The translations under genes and the position numbers were made by a program. The notes beneath the pieces are model-generated. The model saw nothing but the letters and a program-made list of their open reading frames with translations. It was not told where the DNA came from and did not search any database. Below are positions 8,707-16,762 of a stretch of 48,082 nucleotides of DNA, one piece after another. Position 1 is the stretch's first letter. Each line of letters begins with the position of its first letter. The DNA is from CAYTOF01 sp964439435. Its GTDB lineage: Bacteria; Bacillota; Clostridia; Oscillospirales; QAMX01. The DNA is taken from NCBI GenBank assembly GCA_964439435.1, contig CAYTOF010000007.1, positions 1 through 48,082 on the forward strand, given 5' to 3'.

Positions 8707-9082
8707 ATGATAACCGCCGAAATTAACGGAATAACGCTCACCCTGCGAACTGACCCTGAACTTTTCCCCCCTCGGCACCGACCGGTGGACGCTTGCCATT
8801 CTGAAACTGACCGAGATTGACCCTGGCGAGCGCGGCAGCGTTGTGCAGAGCGGAAAACGTTGTCATGAGTGACGTTTCGCCTCACTCGTCGGCTCTCGCG
8901 CGGGAAAATGCGCTGGCCGCCAACCTCGACATTCAAACCGTGTACGGCGACGCGCACGGGGTTCACGCTTAATTTTTCAAACCCGCCATACCACGCGGAT
9001 TTTTCCGTGCCAAAGCGTTTTCAACCGCTTGGTTGTGGGCAACAAGCTTGTCTTGACCACAAAGCGGCTTGACCGGCATTAA
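8707..9082 (+). pseudogene. Decayed class I SAM-dependent methyltransferase
   Basis: An ATG at 8707 with AAGGAGG before it begins MITAEINGITLTLRTDPELF, the start of an RsmC-like methyltransferase. The frame then breaks at a run of six C's (8766-8771) and continues in another frame as GTDRWTLAILKLTEIDPGE. The glycine-rich SAM motif that should follow is missing. A third frame gives AENVVMSDVSPHSSALAREN (around 8852-8911). A fourth gives the catalytic-type NPPYHADFSVPKRF (8971-9022), and a fifth gives NRLVVGNKLVLTTKRLDRH before a stop at 9080-9082. At least four frame changes plus internal deletions show that it cannot make the enzyme. It starts 27 bases after the sialidase-like gene and was probably once co-transcribed with it. 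Confidence 0.85.
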
Positions 9083-9266
9083 AACAAGCTGTCAGCGGTG
9101 TTATGCGGAGTGCGTCGCGCAACAACACCGAAGAACGGGGCAGTACCCGTGCGGACAGGTAACACGCCTGACCCGCCCGTATGCGCAGCAGCCTCTTTGT
9201 TCAGTTTTTGTTACCTATGGTTGACCCGTGCATTTGTCTATCAATTTGCCAGCAAAATCATGATCA
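9083..9266. other. Non-coding spacer with a weak hairpin
   Basis: No gene is seen. CGGTGTT (9096-9102) and AACACCG (9124-9130) can pair around smaller TGCG/CGCA complementarity and could be a remnant terminator for the sialidase transcript. The rest is GC-rich sequence without a recognisable product. Confidence 0.4.
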
Positions 9267-9295
9267 TTGACTATCCTCAGCCAAAGTGTTATAAT
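9267..9295 (+). promoter_or_regulatory. Promoter of the alaS operon
   Basis: TTGACT at 9267-9272 and TATAAT at 9290-9295 are separated by 17 bases, directly upstream of the T-box leader. Confidence 0.85.
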
Positions 9296-9296
9296 A

Positions 9297-9530
9297 TATA
9301 AAATTTAATTCCAGTGGCTGTGATTGGGTCAAGCATATGTTTTGCATCTACAGAAAATCGGCGCATGTTGAGAGCCGTGATGCCTGTGTATGCGCGCCAC
9401 CCTTGAGCTCGTCGTGATGAACGACGCGGATTTGCCTCCGTTAGAATGGCCAATTGAGATGCGGCTTTAAACCGCAATCAGGGTGGTACCGCGATTTTCG
9501 CCCCTGCGCTTTTGCGTGGGGGCTGTTTTG
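9297..9530 (+). promoter_or_regulatory. T-box riboswitch (alanine) of alaS
   Basis: The core T-box sequence AATCAGGGTGGTACCGCG lies at 9476-9493, followed by an intrinsic terminator and alaS. The TGGT of the antiterminator bulge fits tRNA(Ala) with A as discriminator base. Upstream sequence from about 9320 would form stem I. A GCC codon followed by A (near 9410) is a candidate specifier, but I could not fix its place in the loop. Uncharged tRNA(Ala) should favour the antiterminator and so raise expression of alaS and the two genes behind it. Confidence 0.9.
9500..9530 (+). terminator. T-box intrinsic terminator
   Basis: GCCCCTGCGC pairs with GCGTGGGGGC (10 base pairs including two G-U) around a TTTT loop, followed by TGTTTTGTT. 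Confidence 0.85.
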
Positions 9531-9580
9531 TTCACATTGGAGTTTAAAAATCAAATCAACTATAATAGATGGAGAATGAT

Positions 9581-12229
9581 ATGAAATATCACGGACTAAA
9601 CGAGATCAGAGAAATATTTTTAAAGTATTTCGAATCAAAAGAGCATCTTCGCCTGCCAAGTTTTCCACTCATTCCACAGAATGAAAAATCCTTGCTGCTG
9701 ATAAACTCCGGCATGGCGCCCATGAAATCCTGGTTTTCCGGGGAGCAAACCCCTCCGAGCCCCAGGGTGACCACATGTCAAAAATGCATTCGCACGCCCG
9801 ATATTGAGCGCGTCGGCAAAACCTCCCGCCATGCCACATACTTTGAAATGCTCGGCAACTTTTCCTTTGGCGATTATTTCAAGCGAGAGGCCTGTGCCTG
9901 GGCATGGGAGTTCTGCACCGACATTATGGATTTGCCCACAGATAAGCTGCATGTTTCCATATATGTCGAAGATGACGAGACCTATGATATTTGGAGACAT
10001 GAGATCGGCATCCCCGACAGCCACATCACAAGGCTTGGCAGAGCCGACAATTTTTGGGAAATAGGGGCCGGCCCCTGCGGTCCCTCCTCCGAGATATACT
10101 TTGACCGCGGCGAAAAGCATGGTTGCGGCAGCGAAAACTGCCGCGTCGGATGTGATTGCGACCGTTTTGTGGAGTTTTGGAACCTTGTCTTCACCCAATT
10201 CAACAACGACGGCGCGGGAAACTACACCCCGCTAAAAAACAAAAACATAGACACCGGTATGGGACTTGAAAGGCTTGCTTGCATCATGCAGGATGTTTCC
10301 AACCTGTTTGAGGTGGACACCGTCAAGAGCGTCATGGCGAAAATCGCCGCAATTGCCAAAATAAAATACGGCGATAACGAAAAGCATGATGTCTCGCTCC
10401 GCGTCATCACTGACCATATCCGCTCCACAGTTGTTTTAATCGGAGATGGCGTTTTGCCCTCAAATGAAGGGCGCGGTTATGTCCTTCGTCGGTTGCTTCG
10501 CCGTGCGGCGCGCCATGGCAGATTGCTGCACATAGAAAAGCCCTTCCTTGAAGAACCCGCCAAGATTGTCATCGCCCAAAACAAGGATATCTATCCCGAG
10601 CTCGCCATGCGCAGTGAGTATATCCTGCGCACGATAAAGGCCGAGGAGGAGCGTTTTTCAAAGACAATCGGTGCAGGGCTTGGTAGGCTCACCGAGATGA
10701 TCGAAGGGCTCAAACAAAACGGCTCCGATGTCCTGTCCGGTGGCGACGCTTTTATGCTCTATGACACTTTCGGTTTTCCCATCGACCTCACAATGGAGAT
10801 TTTAGAGGAGCAGGGACTGACACTTGACCATGCCGGCTTTGAAGCGAGCATGGAAGAACAGCGCTCCCGTGCCCGCGCAGCCCACACCGCCGCCGGTGAT
10901 TTTGGGTGGAGTGCCACCAGCTTGAACGGACAGGAAGCGCCAACAGTATTTGTCGGCTATGATAAAGACGAAGCGGAGGGGACAATAGAGCATATCATTG
11001 TCCAAGGGGAGCAAAGAGGCGCAGTATCTGCCAATGAAAACGCCATTTTGGTGCTCGACATCTCCCCATTTTATGCCGAAAGCGGCGGACAAGTCGGAGA
11101 CAGGGGTATTATCTCCTCCAAAGACGGTGTTTTTGTTGTCAACGACACGAAAAAAACACCGGATGACAAGTTCTTGCATATCGGCAGTGTCGTATCCGGT
11201 TCCTTTGCCACTGATGACCGCGTTGTATCCAAAATCGACATCAGCAGGCGCAATGCCATCAGAAGAGCGCACTCCGCAACGCATCTCCTGCAGGGTGCCT
11301 TACGCGAGGTTTTGGGTTCAACTGTGGAACAGGCAGGCTCCTATGTCGAACCCGATATGCTGCGCTTTGACTTCACACACCACCAAGCCATGACATCAGA
11401 AGAGCTTGTCCGCGTGGAAATGCGTGTAAATGAACTCATTTTGGCGGACCTGCCTGTAATAACTGAGGTTATGGAACTTGCTAAAGCCCAAAAAGCCGGA
11501 GCCATTGCCCTCTTTGGTGAAAAATATGATGAAAATGTCCGCGTTGTGGAGATGAGTGGGTTTTCAAAAGAGCTGTGCGGAGGCACACATCTGCAAAACA
11601 CAGCCCGATCGGGCCTGTTTAAAATCAAGTCCGAAGGCTCCATCGCGGCGGGGATTCGCAGAATAGAGGCAATCACGGGGCTTGGCGTGCTGGAACTCAT
11701 TGCAAATGAGCAGAAAGAGCTCTCGATCCTGGCCTCAACGCTCAAAACAAGCCCGACAGAACTGCCGCGGAGAGCGGAACAGGTGATGGCGGAGCTGAAA
11801 ACCTCCCGCGCGGAGGTGGAGAAACTGGCCTTGTCCTCCGCAAAAGCCGCATTTATGTCCGCCTTTGAAAATGCCAAAAACATCGAGGGTGTCAAGCTCG
11901 CCATTGTGCGGCTGAAGGACATCTCCCTTGAGCTTGTCCGAATGCTTGGCGACGATTTGCGCTCGCGCGATGATGCCTTGACTGTGCTTTTCGCCCTGGA
12001 GGACGACAACCCCAAATTTGCCACTTTCTCCACAAAGGCAGCCGTCAAAGCAGGGCTTCATGCGGGTAAACTGGTAAAAGAGGTTGCCATGGTCACGGGC
12101 GGCAACGGCGGCGGAAAGCCCGACAGCGCCAGCGCCGGTGGCAGAGATCTGTCCAAATTGGATGAAGCACTGGCCTTTGCCCCTGTCGCAGCGGAGAAAA
12201 TAATCGCCCAAAAAGGAGAAAAGCAATGA
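9581..12229 (+). CDS. alaS: Alanyl-tRNA synthetase
   Basis: 882 residues, the usual full length. It charges tRNA(Ala) with alanine in the cytoplasm and hydrolyses mischarged Ser- or Gly-tRNA. The class II catalytic domain shows INSGMAPMKSWF and RVTTCQKCIRTPDIERVG near the N-terminus. The editing domain carries the zinc-site motifs HSATHLLQ (HxxxH) and KELCGGTHLQN (CxxxH). The C-terminus contains the DHHA1-like GGNGGGKPDSASAGG. The ATG at 9581 is preferred over the in-frame ATG at 9569 because GGAGAA lies between them at proper spacing and the protein then begins MKYHGLNEIRE as in relatives. The stop overlaps the hydratase start by 4 bases (ATGA). Confidence 0.98.
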   Translation: MKYHGLNEIREIFLKYFESKEHLRLPSFPLIPQNEKSLLLINSGMAPMKSWFSGEQTPPSPRVTTCQKCIRTPDIERVGKTSRHATYFEMLGNFSFGDYFKREACAWAWEFCTDIMDLPTDKLHVSIYVEDDETYDIWRHEIGIPDSHITRLGRADNFWEIGAGPCGPSSEIYFDRGEKHGCGSENCRVGCDCDRFVEFWNLVFTQFNNDGAGNYTPLKNKNIDTGMGLERLACIMQDVSNLFEVDTVKSVMAKIAAIAKIKYGDNEKHDVSLRVITDHIRSTVVLIGDGVLPSNEGRGYVLRRLLRRAARHGRLLHIEKPFLEEPAKIVIAQNKDIYPELAMRSEYILRTIKAEEERFSKTIGAGLGRLTEMIEGLKQNGSDVLSGGDAFMLYDTFGFPIDLTMEILEEQGLTLDHAGFEASMEEQRSRARAAHTAAGDFGWSATSLNGQEAPTVFVGYDKDEAEGTIEHIIVQGEQRGAVSANENAILVLDISPFYAESGGQVGDRGIISSKDGVFVVNDTKKTPDDKFLHIGSVVSGSFATDDRVVSKIDISRRNAIRRAHSATHLLQGALREVLGSTVEQAGSYVEPDMLRFDFTHHQAMTSEELVRVEMRVNELILADLPVITEVMELAKAQKAGAIALFGEKYDENVRVVEMSGFSKELCGGTHLQNTARSGLFKIKSEGSIAAGIRRIEAITGLGVLELIANEQKELSILASTLKTSPTELPRRAEQVMAELKTSRAEVEKLALSSAKAAFMSAFENAKNIEGVKLAIVRLKDISLELVRMLGDDLRSRDDALTVLFALEDDNPKFATFSTKAAVKAGLHAGKLVKEVAMVTGGNGGGKPDSASAGGRDLSKLDEALAFAPVAAEKIIAQKGEKQ

Positions 12230-14409
12230 GCGCAATAAAGCTGAATAAAGAACGCCTTGCCTATAAAGACGGTGCCCTTGTGCCGACAGCGCCCGAGTCC
12301 TCATCGGAGGGCACAATCGCAGCCGGGGTGCTCTCGGCCCACAACAGCTCCAAAACCTCGGGCAAGTTGGAGTTGAAATTCGACATCCTTGCATCCCACG
12401 ACATCACCTTTGTAGGCATCATACAGACGGCGCGCGCCAGCGGCATGGAGCGCTTTCCCGTTCCCTATGTGCTGACCTGCTGTCACAACAGCCTCTGCGC
12501 TGTGGGAGGCACCATAAATGCGGATGACCACGCCTTTGGCCTGTCCGCCGCAAAAAAATACGGAGGCGTATTTGTCCCCCCTCACATTGCCGTCATACAC
12601 CAATACATGCGCGAAATGGCAGCGGGGGCAGGAAAAATGATTTTGGGTTCGGACAGCCACACCCGCTACGGGCCCTTTGGAACCCTCGGTTTTGGCGAGG
12701 GAGGTCCCGAGCTTGCAAAGCAGTTGCTTTCCAGAACCTATGACATAGACTCACCCGAGATTGTCGCGGTTTATCTGCACGGTAAACCGCAACCTGGAGT
12801 TGGCCCCCAGGATGTGGCCATTGCCATCATCGGCGCCGTCTTTAAAAACGGCTTTGTGAAAAACAAAGTCATGGAGTTTATAGGCCCGGGAATCAAAAAT
12901 CTCCCCATGGACTTTCGTATAGGGATAGATGTCATGACCACCGAAACCACCTGTCTTTCCTCCATATGGGAAACGGACAAAGTCGTCTTGGAATATCTGA
13001 AAGCGCACGGAAGAGAGGCCGAATACAAAGCGCTCTCGCCGCAAAACGGCGCAAGTTATGATGGTGCCATCGAAGTGGACCTGGGTAAAATAGAGCCTAT
13101 GATAGCCATCCCCTTCCACCCAAGCAATGCCTACGCAATCAAAGACTTTATCAAAAATGCGCAGGATATCCTGCGCACCGCGGAGCTTGATGCCGCGGCA
13201 AACGGCATGGGTCAGATAGACTTAGTCGGAAAGGTGAAAAACGGACATGTTTTCGCCGACCAGGGCATTATTGCCGGGTGTGCGGGCGGGCTGTTTGACA
13301 ATGTTATGTCCGCATCCACGCTGCTCGGAGGCAAAAATATCGGTTCCGACAGCTTTTCTCTCAGCGTTTATCCCGCAAGCCAACCTGTGTTCATGGAGCT
13401 TGTGAAGAACGGCGCCATCTCACAGCTGATGTCCACAGGAGCCACAATCAGATCCGCTTTTTGCGGTCCCTGCTTCGGTGCGGGAGATGTACCCGAAAAC
13501 AGCGGATTCTCCCTGCGACACACAACGAGAAATTTCCCAAGCAGAGAGGGCTCCAAGCCGGGCGAGGGGCAGTCCGCCGCGGTCGCTCTGATGGACGCCC
13601 GCTCCATAGCCGCCAGCGCCTCCAAAGGCGGTATGCTGACACCGGCAACCGAGCTCTCACCCGACAAACTCACCGTGTCATACAGTTTTGACAAATCCGT
13701 CTATGAAAATCGCGTCTACAAGGGCACAAACAACCCAAAACCCGAAACGGAGCTGGTCATGGGCCCAAATATCACCGATTGGCCAAAAACCCCGCAGCTA
13801 ACGGAGGATATTTTGCTAAAGCTTGTCTCCGTCATCACGGACCCCGTGACGACAACAGACGAGCTCATCCCTTCGGGGGAGGCTTCTTCCTATCGCTCCA
13901 ACCCCTTACGCCTTGCTGAATTTACCCTCTCCCGCAAAGACCCCGAATATGTCACCCGCGCAAAGGAGGTCGCCGCGGAAAACGCAGAGGAAATTCTCAA
14001 AGAACATGGACTGGGGCATGGCGAGGTCATGATAAAATCTGCCATATATGCGACAAAGCCGGGAGACGGCTCTGCCAGAGAGCAGGCCGCTTCCAGCCAG
14101 CGTGTTCTCGGCGGCGGTGCCAATATTGCGGTGGAATACGCCACAAAGAGATATCGCTCCAATCTCATAAACTGGGGCATGCTACCTCTGCGACTTGAAA
14201 GTGCAGAACAGGCGAAACTTTTTGAGGTGGGAGACTATGTCTTTATCCGCGACATAAAAATAGCCGTCGAATCAGGCCAAAGGCATATCAAGGCCATGCT
14301 TTTGAAAAAGGATGAACACNNNNNNNNNNTCGACGAACTTACACCCTCTGAAAAAGACATCATAAAGAGCGGTTCTTTGATCAACTACTACGGCGAGAAA
14401 GGAAGATAA
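12226..14409 (+). CDS. Aconitase-family hydratase (YbhJ-like)
   Basis: 727 residues including four unknown ones at the assembly gap. It belongs to the aconitase/IPM isomerase superfamily, 4Fe-4S enzymes that move a hydroxyl group by dehydration-rehydration. It has GSDSHTRYGPFG (151-162), cluster cysteines Cys362 (GCAGG) and Cys423/Cys426 (FCGPC), and RNFPSREGS (445-453). The C-terminal swivel domain ends in LINYY. Length and motif spelling resemble the hydratase group typified by E. coli YbhJ rather than citrate-cycle aconitase. The substrate is unknown. It is translationally coupled to alaS by a 4-base overlap and followed by hinT after 4 bases, so it falls under the alanine T-box. Confidence 0.85.
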   Translation: MSAIKLNKERLAYKDGALVPTAPESSSEGTIAAGVLSAHNSSKTSGKLELKFDILASHDITFVGIIQTARASGMERFPVPYVLTCCHNSLCAVGGTINADDHAFGLSAAKKYGGVFVPPHIAVIHQYMREMAAGAGKMILGSDSHTRYGPFGTLGFGEGGPELAKQLLSRTYDIDSPEIVAVYLHGKPQPGVGPQDVAIAIIGAVFKNGFVKNKVMEFIGPGIKNLPMDFRIGIDVMTTETTCLSSIWETDKVVLEYLKAHGREAEYKALSPQNGASYDGAIEVDLGKIEPMIAIPFHPSNAYAIKDFIKNAQDILRTAELDAAANGMGQIDLVGKVKNGHVFADQGIIAGCAGGLFDNVMSASTLLGGKNIGSDSFSLSVYPASQPVFMELVKNGAISQLMSTGATIRSAFCGPCFGAGDVPENSGFSLRHTTRNFPSREGSKPGEGQSAAVALMDARSIAASASKGGMLTPATELSPDKLTVSYSFDKSVYENRVYKGTNNPKPETELVMGPNITDWPKTPQLTEDILLKLVSVITDPVTTTDELIPSGEASSYRSNPLRLAEFTLSRKDPEYVTRAKEVAAENAEEILKEHGLGHGEVMIKSAIYATKPGDGSAREQAASSQRVLGGGANIAVEYATKRYRSNLINWGMLPLRLESAEQAKLFEVGDYVFIRDIKIAVESGQRHIKAMLLKKDEHXXXXDELTPSEKDIIKSGSLINYYGEKGR
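14320..14329. other. Assembly gap (10 N) inside the hydratase gene
   Basis: Ten N's lie near the 3' end of the hydratase gene. The frame on both sides is consistent with one protein if the stated gap size is correct; the true length is unknown. Confidence 0.99.
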
Positions 14410-14413
14410 GAAC

Positions 14414-14752
14414 ATGGCTGAATGTGTTTTTTGTAAAATCGTCTCCGGTGAGATACCGTCAAAATTGCTTCACAGCGACGAGCTCTGCGTGGCCTTCAAC
14501 GACATCTCTCCCCTTGCTCCCGTGCACATCCTCATAATCCCGCGGGAGCACATCTCCTCGGCCTCCGAAGTGGACGCTTCGAACAGTGCGGCAGTGGCCA
14601 AAATCTTTGAAACAATCCCAAAGCTTGCAAAAGCCGCCGGGATTGAAGACGGTTTTCGCATTGTCACCAATTGCGGTGAAAGTGCGGGGCAAACCGTGAA
14701 ACACCTTCATTTCCACCTGTTGGGCGGAAGAGAGCTCCACTCCATGGGTTAA
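14414..14752 (+). CDS. hinT: HIT family nucleotide hydrolase
   Basis: 112 residues, the full length of HinT-type proteins, which hydrolyse adenosine phosphoramidates and aminoacyl-AMP adducts. It begins with CVFCKIVSGEIPS and carries the histidine triad HLHFHLL near the C-terminus, with the third His as nucleophile. The ribosome binding site GGAAG lies at the end of the hydratase gene. It is the last gene of the alaS operon and ends before a bidirectional terminator. Hydrolysis of stray aminoacyl-adenylates made by tRNA synthetases is a known activity of the family, so the link with alaS makes sense, though this is inference. Confidence 0.95.
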   Translation: MAECVFCKIVSGEIPSKLLHSDELCVAFNDISPLAPVHILIIPREHISSASEVDASNSAAVAKIFETIPKLAKAAGIEDGFRIVTNCGESAGQTVKHLHFHLLGGRELHSMG

Positions 14753-14808
14753 AAGCCAGGCAACTTCAATTGCCGTCACCAAGATAATGCTCAAACTGAG
14801 AAACAACC

Positions 14809-14848
14809 AAAAACCGCCCCTCTTTTTAAGAAAAGAGGGGCGGTTTTT
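14809..14848. terminator. Bidirectional intrinsic terminator
   Basis: A perfect 18-base inverted repeat (14809-14826 and 14831-14848, core CCGCCCCTC/GAGGGGCGG) with a 4-base loop is flanked by A-runs and T-runs. It separates convergent hinT and the thuA-like gene. Confidence 0.95.
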
Positions 14849-14850
14849 CT

Positions 14851-15615
14851 CTATTTTACTTTGTCTTGAAAAAACAGTTTTTTGTTGAGGTTTTCAATCG
14901 GCTCAAAGGGTTCCCTTGAAGCTCCCTTGTTTTGCAGCGTGTTTGCCTCGGGTTTTGCCCACCTTATGGCGTTGGAGATGACCTTTAAGACATTTTCATC
15001 GTAATACGACGGGCAGTTTTCATGTCCAGGATGGAAATAAAAGATCTTGCCGAGATCCCGTGTAAATGTGCAACCGCCTCTGAAAACATCGCCCCCGGCA
15101 AACCAGGTGATAAAGACGATGTCATCGGGTTGTGGAATGGAGAAAAATTCACCGTACATCTCCTCGGCTTCGAGCTTGAAGTTGTCCGGTACACCCTGGG
15201 CTATGGGGTGAGAGGGCTTGACTGTCCACACGCGGGCATGCTCTTTCCAGCCTCGCCAACGCAGGGAGCAATCCGTTCCCATGAGTTTGCCAAAGGGTTT
15301 TGAGGCGTGCGCCGAGTGGAGTGCGATAAAGCCCATGCCGTCGCGCACACGTCGCACAACTTTGTCGACTATCCTGTCCTCCACTAAATGATGCGCTCCG
15401 TGTCCCCACCAGGTCATAACGTCGGTGTTTGCGAGAACTTCGTCTGTCAATCCGTGTTCAGGTTCGTCAAGCGTCGCCGTTCTTATGTTGAAGTCTTCGG
15501 CGGCAAGGTTTTTTTGCAGCACTTTGTGCATCCCGCCGGGATAGAGGTTTGCCACCTCCTCATCGTGGTGTTCGTGCACATACTCGTGCCAAATTGTCAC
15601 ATTTATTTTTTCCAT
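14851..15615 (-). CDS. ThuA domain protein
   Basis: 254 residues from the ATG at 15615, which has AGAGGG upstream; the longer frame 5' of it has no ribosome site. The sequence is the ThuA (trehalose-utilisation) fold, a glutamine-amidotransferase-like domain. Examples are TDVMTWWGHGAHH, GMGFIALHSAHASKPFGKLMGT, the HPIAQGVP turn, EMYGEFF and a FYFHPGHE motif. ThuA itself helps in sugar catabolism in Rhizobium, but the reaction of the family is largely unknown. It follows queA on the same strand after 65 bases and ends at the shared terminator. The link with queA is most likely only transcriptional. Confidence 0.88.
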   Translation of the reverse strand: MEKINVTIWHEYVHEHHDEEVANLYPGGMHKVLQKNLAAEDFNIRTATLDEPEHGLTDEVLANTDVMTWWGHGAHHLVEDRIVDKVVRRVRDGMGFIALHSAHASKPFGKLMGTDCSLRWRGWKEHARVWTVKPSHPIAQGVPDNFKLEAEEMYGEFFSIPQPDDIVFITWFAGGDVFRGGCTFTRDLGKIFYFHPGHENCPSYYDENVLKVISNAIRWAKPEANTLQNKGASREPFEPIENLNKKLFFQDKVK

Positions 15616-15680
15616 TTTGTTCCCTCTTTTCTTATTTTGTTGTTTTGCGTTCCCTCTCCGTCTGTCCGAGCTTAAACAGG

Positions 15681-16703
15681 CTATAAAATCAACATGCAGT
15701 CGCCAAAGGAAAAAAAGCGATAGCGCCGTTGCACAGCTTCTCGGTATGCGCACAGCACACGTTCTCTGCCGGCAAGGGCACTTATGAGCATGAGCAATGT
15801 GCTTTCGGGCAGATGAAAGTTTGTCAGTAGACCGTCCGTTGTCAAGAACTCATACCCCGGATATATGAATATGTCTGTCTCTCCGCTACAGGGTCTGATG
15901 TCCCCGTGTTGTTTTGCCACAGCTTCCAGTACTCGGCAGGATGTGGTACCCACCGCAATAATTCTGCCTCCCCTTGCCCGCGCGTTGTTTATCTTGTCCG
16001 CACAGTCTTTGTTCAACCAAAAGGCTTCGGAGTGCATCTTGTGGTCTGTTATCTCCTCTGTTTTGACAGGTCTGAAGGTCCCAAGCCCGACATGCAGGGT
16101 GAGAAAAGCTTTGTCCACACCCATATCGTCCAGTTTTTCCAGGGTTCCCGGGGTGAAATGCAGGCCTGCCGTGGGTGCCGCCGCCGATCCCGGCATTTTC
16201 GAATATATCGTCTGGTACCTTGCACTGTCTTCAAGCTCTGTTTTGATGTAGGGTGGCAGAGGTGTTTTCCCCAGTCTGTCCAAGATCTCCTCAAATATGC
16301 CGCTGTAGGAAAATTTTATGAGTTTTGTTCCGTCTTGCGTGTCTTTTTCGACATTTGCCCACAAAAGCCCGTCACCAAAGACTATGCTCTCCCCGGGCTT
16401 TAATCTGCGTCCAGGCCGCGCAAGCGCCTCCCACATACCATTTCCGACAGGTTTTAGCAACAACAGCTCAGCGGGGTTTCCGTTTTTTCGCCTTCCAAGC
16501 AACCTTGCGGGTATGACCTTTGAGTCGTTGAAGACAAGACAGTCTCCCGACTTTAGATATTTTGAAAGCTCTTTGAATTCGGTGTAAATCGGTTCACCGC
16601 TTCTTTTGGGGAGCACAATCATGGAAGAGCCGTCCCGCTCCACAGGTGGTGTCTGAGCAATCAGTTCCTCGGATAAATCATAATAAAAATCACTTTTTTT
16701 CAT
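15681..16703 (-). CDS. queA: S-adenosylmethionine:tRNA ribosyltransferase-isomerase
   Basis: 340 residues, full length for QueA. This enzyme moves the ribosyl group of SAM to 7-aminomethyl-deazaguanine in tRNA to give epoxyqueuosine at the wobble position. Recognisable blocks are the opening FYYDLSEELIAQTP with ERD, CLVFNDSKVIPARLLG, GSAAAPTAGLHFT, LHVGLGTFRPV and TDGLLTNFHLPESTLLML. It lies 59 bases after the SpoIID-like gene and 65 bases before the thuA-like gene, all on the minus strand. The ribosome site before its ATG is weak (AGG). No other queuosine gene is in the window. Confidence 0.98.
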   Translation of the reverse strand: MKKSDFYYDLSEELIAQTPPVERDGSSMIVLPKRSGEPIYTEFKELSKYLKSGDCLVFNDSKVIPARLLGRRKNGNPAELLLLKPVGNGMWEALARPGRRLKPGESIVFGDGLLWANVEKDTQDGTKLIKFSYSGIFEEILDRLGKTPLPPYIKTELEDSARYQTIYSKMPGSAAAPTAGLHFTPGTLEKLDDMGVDKAFLTLHVGLGTFRPVKTEEITDHKMHSEAFWLNKDCADKINNARARGGRIIAVGTTSCRVLEAVAKQHGDIRPCSGETDIFIYPGYEFLTTDGLLTNFHLPESTLLMLISALAGRERVLCAYREAVQRRYRFFSFGDCMLIL

Positions 16704-16762
16704 CTGTTGCCTTGTGTTGTATTGAAATGCCCGCTCGCATTTGAAACGGTCTGTGTTTTTGT

